A DNA stretch of 34,932 nucleotides from Sulfuricurvum sp. (GTDB lineage: Bacteria; Campylobacterota; Campylobacteria; Campylobacterales; Sulfurimonadaceae). The notes under the pieces are model-generated. The model searched no databases. It had not been told where the DNA came from and saw only the letters and a program-made list of their open reading frames with translations. The DNA is taken from assembly GCA_024637215.1 (NCBI GenBank), contig JAGXFM010000005.1, positions 1 through 34,932 of the forward strand. Direction: 5' to 3'. Shown in pieces: positions 32,213 to 34,932 of this stretch; within the stretch, counting starts at the first letter, position 1, and each line of letters opens with the position of its first letter. Position numbers and translations under genes: made by a program.

Positions 32213-33477
32213 GTGCGTCCTAAAAGATAGAGCTGTTTGCGTTCACTGGATCCTGCGATATTGAGCTGTTTACGGTATTTTGCAATGGTTCTACGGACCA
32301 TCGTAATTTTAAATTTCTCTTGAATCATTTCAAGAAGTTTCATATCACTGAGCGGTTTTTTATGAGATTCATTTTTAACCAATTCCGCCACATAATCTTT
32401 GATCGCGGCGTTGGAAACATCTTCATCGATGGCCGTCGTGAAAAAATCTTTCATCGGATAAACACCTCGATCACAGGCAATGTATTTGTTCGCAATGGCA
32501 CGCGAAATGGTGGAGGGATTATGGCCGAATTCATCGGCGAGTGTCTTCAGAGTAAGCGGCTTGATCGCACCCCCAGTGAAGAAGTCATATTGATATTCGA
32601 CGATCATCAACCCCACTTTGTAGAGGGTTGCTTTGCGCATTTCCAAAGCATCGACAAGACTTTTTGCCTCTTTAAGTTTTTCACGAACAAACGGATGATC
32701 AACCCCGTATGCGGCATCAATCGTTACGCTTGGATAATATTGATCATTGAGTCTCACTTCGATCCCCTCTTCCTGATCATTATGAATCATCAGATCGGGA
32801 ATCACCTGCTGAGAGTCTTCCAAATAATCGATCGCGGGAGGGTTTTTAAAACTTCCGATTACCCGCATCGATTCTTCGAAAGCGGCATCTTTTCGGTAGC
32901 GCCCCAGTTCATCCATATGGGTGATCATTTCACGTGCAAGGGTATACGCGGCGTCACCGATTGTCGCAGATTCAAGCTGAAATAAAAACGATTCGCTAAC
33001 ATTTCGTGCGCCGATACCGACCGGTTCAACATGGATAAAACGGAGACGAATTTTTTCAAATTGTCCTAAATCAATCCCTTGTGCACTACAAAAAGTCGTA
33101 TCATCGCCCTCATAATATCCCCCCTCATCGAGGTTCTCGATAATATGTTTAGCAATAAGTTGGGATATCGGGGTAGGAAACAAGGAGCCGTCAATCTGCT
33201 CTTCGAGGATTTCATACAAACTTTTGTATTGAATGGTAAGGGCTTCAATCGCCTCACTGTGAGAGTTTTGAACATAGCCGTATTGAATTTTTTTCGGTAT
33301 TCTCGATTCAAACGACTCTTCATACCCCGATTTAATATCAATCAGAGGATTACTCTCAACAAACGGAGCCATCGCTTCACCCAAATCACTCAGGCTCGAT
33401 TGGAGAATCGGCAGCCAGTTGCGCAGAGTGTTGGAAAGCTTATTTTTTAGCTCAACGTTTGTTTTTACTCGTAGCAT
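32209..33477 (-). CDS. rpoN: RNA polymerase sigma-54 factor
   Basis: Directs polymerase to -24/-12 promoters, in this phylum mainly flagellar genes activated by FlgR. The 422-residue protein has a short region I (about 1-50, LRNWLPILQSSLSDLGEAM) without the glutamine-rich run of enterobacteria, the core-binding domain, a helix-turn-helix LKTLADEFGHNPSTISRAI, and the RpoN box VRRTIAKYRK (394-403; consensus ARRTVAKYRE). It lies directly behind lptB, the order found in many proteobacteria. No strong ribosome site precedes the ATG at 33477. Confidence 0.94.
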   Translation of the reverse strand: MLRVKTNVELKNKLSNTLRNWLPILQSSLSDLGEAMAPFVESNPLIDIKSGYEESFESRIPKKIQYGYVQNSHSEAIEALTIQYKSLYEILEEQIDGSLFPTPISQLIAKHIIENLDEGGYYEGDDTTFCSAQGIDLGQFEKIRLRFIHVEPVGIGARNVSESFLFQLESATIGDAAYTLAREMITHMDELGRYRKDAAFEESMRVIGSFKNPPAIDYLEDSQQVIPDLMIHNDQEEGIEVRLNDQYYPSVTIDAAYGVDHPFVREKLKEAKSLVDALEMRKATLYKVGLMIVEYQYDFFTGGAIKPLTLKTLADEFGHNPSTISRAIANKYIACDRGVYPMKDFFTTAIDEDVSNAAIKDYVAELVKNESHKKPLSDMKLLEMIQEKFKITMVRRTIAKYRKQLNIAGSSERKQLYLLGRT

Positions 33478-33483
33478 GTAATA

Positions 33484-34206
33484 TTAGAACTTAAACGATT
33501 CACCGAGATAGTGTTGACGCACATCGGCATTATGAGCTATCTCATCACTCGTTCCCGAAGCCAGAAGTTGACCGCTTTTGATAACATAAGCTCGATCACA
33601 GACCGCTAACGTTTCACGAACATTATGGTCGGTGATTAAAACACCGATGCCGTACTCTACTAACTGCGAAATAACGCTTTGGATATCCATAACGGCAATC
33701 GGATCGACTCCCGCAAACGGCTCATCCAACAGCAGAAATCGGGGCTTGTTCACTAACGCACGTGCAATCTCGGCACGACGGCGTTCCCCGCCGCTGAGAT
33801 TGATCCCGCGACGATTGCGGATCGGCTCGATGTTAAACATTTCCAACAACTCTTCAATCCGTTTTTCTGCCGTTTCCGCATCAAGATCTCCGGCCTGTGC
33901 AGCAATAATAAGATTTTCTTCAACACTCAGATCTTTAAAAATCGAAGCTTCCTGCGGTAAATAGCCGATCCCCATACGTGAGCGTTTGTGCAGTGGTAAA
34001 TGGGAGACATCTTCACCGTCGATGTACACTTTTCCACCGGTTGCTTCGATGAGACCGCAGACCATGTAAAATGTTGTTGTTTTACCTGCACCGTTAGGCC
34101 CGAGGAGTCCGACAACCTCTCCTGTACGAAGTTCCATACTGATACCCCGAACGATTTCGTGGTTTTTGATCGTTTTGACTAAGTTTTCAATTTTCAATTC
34201 ATGCAC
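33484..34206 (-). CDS. lptB: LPS export ABC transporter ATP-binding protein
   Basis: ATPase of the LptB2FG complex that extracts lipopolysaccharide from the inner membrane. The 240-residue protein has Walker A GPNGAGKT (36-43), the signature LSGGERRRAE, Walker B FLLLDEPFAGVDP and the switch histidine in ITDHN. The family-specific RMGIGYLPQEASIF is present. I chose the GTG at 34206 (GAGGT five bases upstream, giving MHELKIENL); an in-frame ATG at 34218 would add four residues. The start overlaps tsaE by 8 bp, and rpoN begins 6 bp after the stop. Confidence 0.95.
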   Translation of the reverse strand: MHELKIENLVKTIKNHEIVRGISMELRTGEVVGLLGPNGAGKTTTFYMVCGLIEATGGKVYIDGEDVSHLPLHKRSRMGIGYLPQEASIFKDLSVEENLIIAAQAGDLDAETAEKRIEELLEMFNIEPIRNRRGINLSGGERRRAEIARALVNKPRFLLLDEPFAGVDPIAVMDIQSVISQLVEYGIGVLITDHNVRETLAVCDRAYVIKSGQLLASGTSDEIAHNADVRQHYLGESFKF

Positions 34207-34609
34207 ACTGCACCTCATAACATCGCGATTGTTCGTCGCATTTGGTAATTTTTAAAACAACGGTATCGATACCGGCACGTTTGAGCCATCCGATCAACGT
34301 CTCATCTCCCCACTCGATCAAATGATACCCCTCACGCTCGAGTTCTTCCATCATCCCTAACGATACAAACTTCTCGAAACCGTAATTATAAAGATCATAA
34401 TGAAACAATCGACCTCCGTACACCTGTTGAAGTGAAAAAGTAGGTGAAGTCACCGCATCTTCCAATCCAAGATAGCGGGCAAAGGCTTGGGTAAAAGTCG
34501 TTTTACCGCTCGCCAAATCCCCCTGCAAGATCACAACTCCCCCCTGAGGAAGCTCTTGAGTAAGACGTTCACACAATGTCGCCAATTCGGATTGCGATAA
34601 CTTCATCAT
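34199..34609 (-). CDS. tsaE: tRNA t6A biosynthesis ATPase TsaE
   Basis: Works with TsaB and TsaD in the universal N6-threonylcarbamoyladenosine modification of A37 in ANN-decoding tRNAs. The 136-residue length is normal. Walker A is GDLASGKT (30-37), then SPTFSLQQVY, HYDLYNYG and LIEWGDE (Walker-B-like tryptophan segment). The ATG at 34609 overlaps the trpD stop as ATGA. MtaB, encoded in the same window on the same strand, acts on the t6A product, a functional but not operonic link. Confidence 0.95.
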   Translation of the reverse strand: MMKLSQSELATLCERLTQELPQGGVVILQGDLASGKTTFTQAFARYLGLEDAVTSPTFSLQQVYGGRLFHYDLYNYGFEKFVSLGMMEELEREGYHLIEWGDETLIGWLKRAGIDTVVLKITKCDEQSRCYEVQCA

Positions 34610-34932
34610 AGTTTAGACGATACCGACACGATTTGTTTGAGTTTTTCGGCTGCTTTACCGCTACGTAAAGTGTCGCGGGCGATCTCAAGAGCCTCTTGAG
34701 GATCACGTGCCATCCCCTCAGCCACGAGAGCGTATGCGGCGTTAATCAGCACCATATCCCGTTGCGCATCGGTAGCGCGGTTGTTTAAAATATCGGTTAG
34801 AATTTTGCCGTTTTCTTCTGCTTCCCCCCCGAGGATCGCTTCAAACGGCGCTTTTTTGATCCCCAACATCTGCGGGTCAATCTCAAAATACTCAATAGCT
34901 CCATTTTTGAGGTGTCCCGCATAGGTGATGTC
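34606..34932 (-). CDS. trpD: anthranilate phosphoribosyltransferase, C-terminal part
   Basis: Only the last 108 codons are in the window; the gene continues beyond 34932. TrpD transfers the phosphoribosyl group of PRPP to anthranilate. The visible part has YFEIDPQMLGIKKAPFEAIL, GGEAEENGKILTDILNN and NAAYALVAEGMARDPQEALEIA, which match the C-terminal helical segment of the family. An internal ATG at 34869 is not the start. It is followed by tsaE with a four-base ATGA overlap. Confidence 0.9.
   Translation of the reverse strand, partial: DITYAGHLKNGAIEYFEIDPQMLGIKKAPFEAILGGEAEENGKILTDILNNRATDAQRDMVLINAAYALVAEGMARDPQEALEIARDTLRSGKAAEKLKQIVSVSSKL

Noticed and set aside
32320-32985. 221-codon plus-strand frame inside rpoN
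   Set aside because: Antisense to the core and helix-turn-helix regions of a clear sigma-54 gene; no ribosome site.
1-34932. Defence island, CRISPR, prophage, IS or tRNA genes
   Set aside because: I looked for direct-repeat arrays, transposase/integrase motifs, terminal inverted repeats and cloverleaf-like sequence and saw none; nearly all coding space is explained by chromosomal genes.

Overview
The window is a piece of chromosome from a member of the Campylobacterota (Epsilonproteobacteria), most like a sulfur-oxidising Sulfuricurvum/Sulfurimonas-type organism. The case rests on gene content and order: a BioV-type pimeloyl-ACP methyl ester esterase, a three-gene type E succinate dehydrogenase/fumarate reductase, a short-region-I sigma-54, an aroB-mscS-mtaB-ftsH-like block that I recall from Helicobacter, and T/A-rich promoters with TATAAT-like -10 boxes and poor -35 boxes. 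This is recognition by eye, not a database search. I see no rRNA, tRNA, insertion sequence, prophage, integrase or CRISPR array.

Layout. (1) Positions 1-1068, minus strand: the 5' part of a CitE/HpcH-HpaI-family lyase, overlapped by an upstream exported monoheme cytochrome c. (2) 1137-9157, plus strand: a tightly packed housekeeping run folD-lepB-M50 protease-rpiB-coiled-coil protein-apt-trpB-dedA-pepA-ychF, most joints overlapping or under 20 bp. (3) 9158-12119: an AT-rich non-coding stretch with a near-consensus sigma-70 promoter and repeated operator-like motifs, then a PAS protein overlapping a membrane chemoreceptor with a C-terminal zinc-binding (CZB) domain (a CetB/CetA-like split energy-taxis receptor), then an unrecognised 200-aa protein. 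(4) 12109-14853, minus strand: thiL-truD-psd, meeting the unknown gene tail to tail. (5) 15157-18745, plus strand: sdhA-sdhB-sdhE, a type E complex. (6) 18869-21915, plus strand: a membrane GGDEF-EAL protein with a periplasmic c-heme-binding sensor domain, then an exported cytochrome c'-like protein, closed by a bidirectional terminator. (7) 31398-21952, minus strand: an RCK-type protein, then aroB-mscS-mtaB-ftsH-like-bioV-mogA-cytosine deaminase-TraB-family protein, nearly all with overlapping stops and starts. (8) 34932-31469, minus strand: trpD (3' part)-tsaE-lptB-rpoN-TIGR02757-family protein.

How it fits together. Most genes are core metabolism and envelope or translation support. The accessory, signal-processing content sits in regions 3 and 6. 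A PAS/chemoreceptor pair probably reads redox or energy state for motility, and a heme-containing cyclic-di-GMP enzyme with a cytochrome c' neighbour probably couples a periplasmic redox or gas signal to lifestyle switching. The most unusual single protein is the FtsH-like AAA+ ATPase, whose HExxH zinc-protease motif is replaced by YQAGK. Also notable are an extra cysteine in SdhB predicting a [4Fe-4S] cluster in place of the usual [3Fe-4S], and a deaminase that closely resembles yeast cytosine deaminase.
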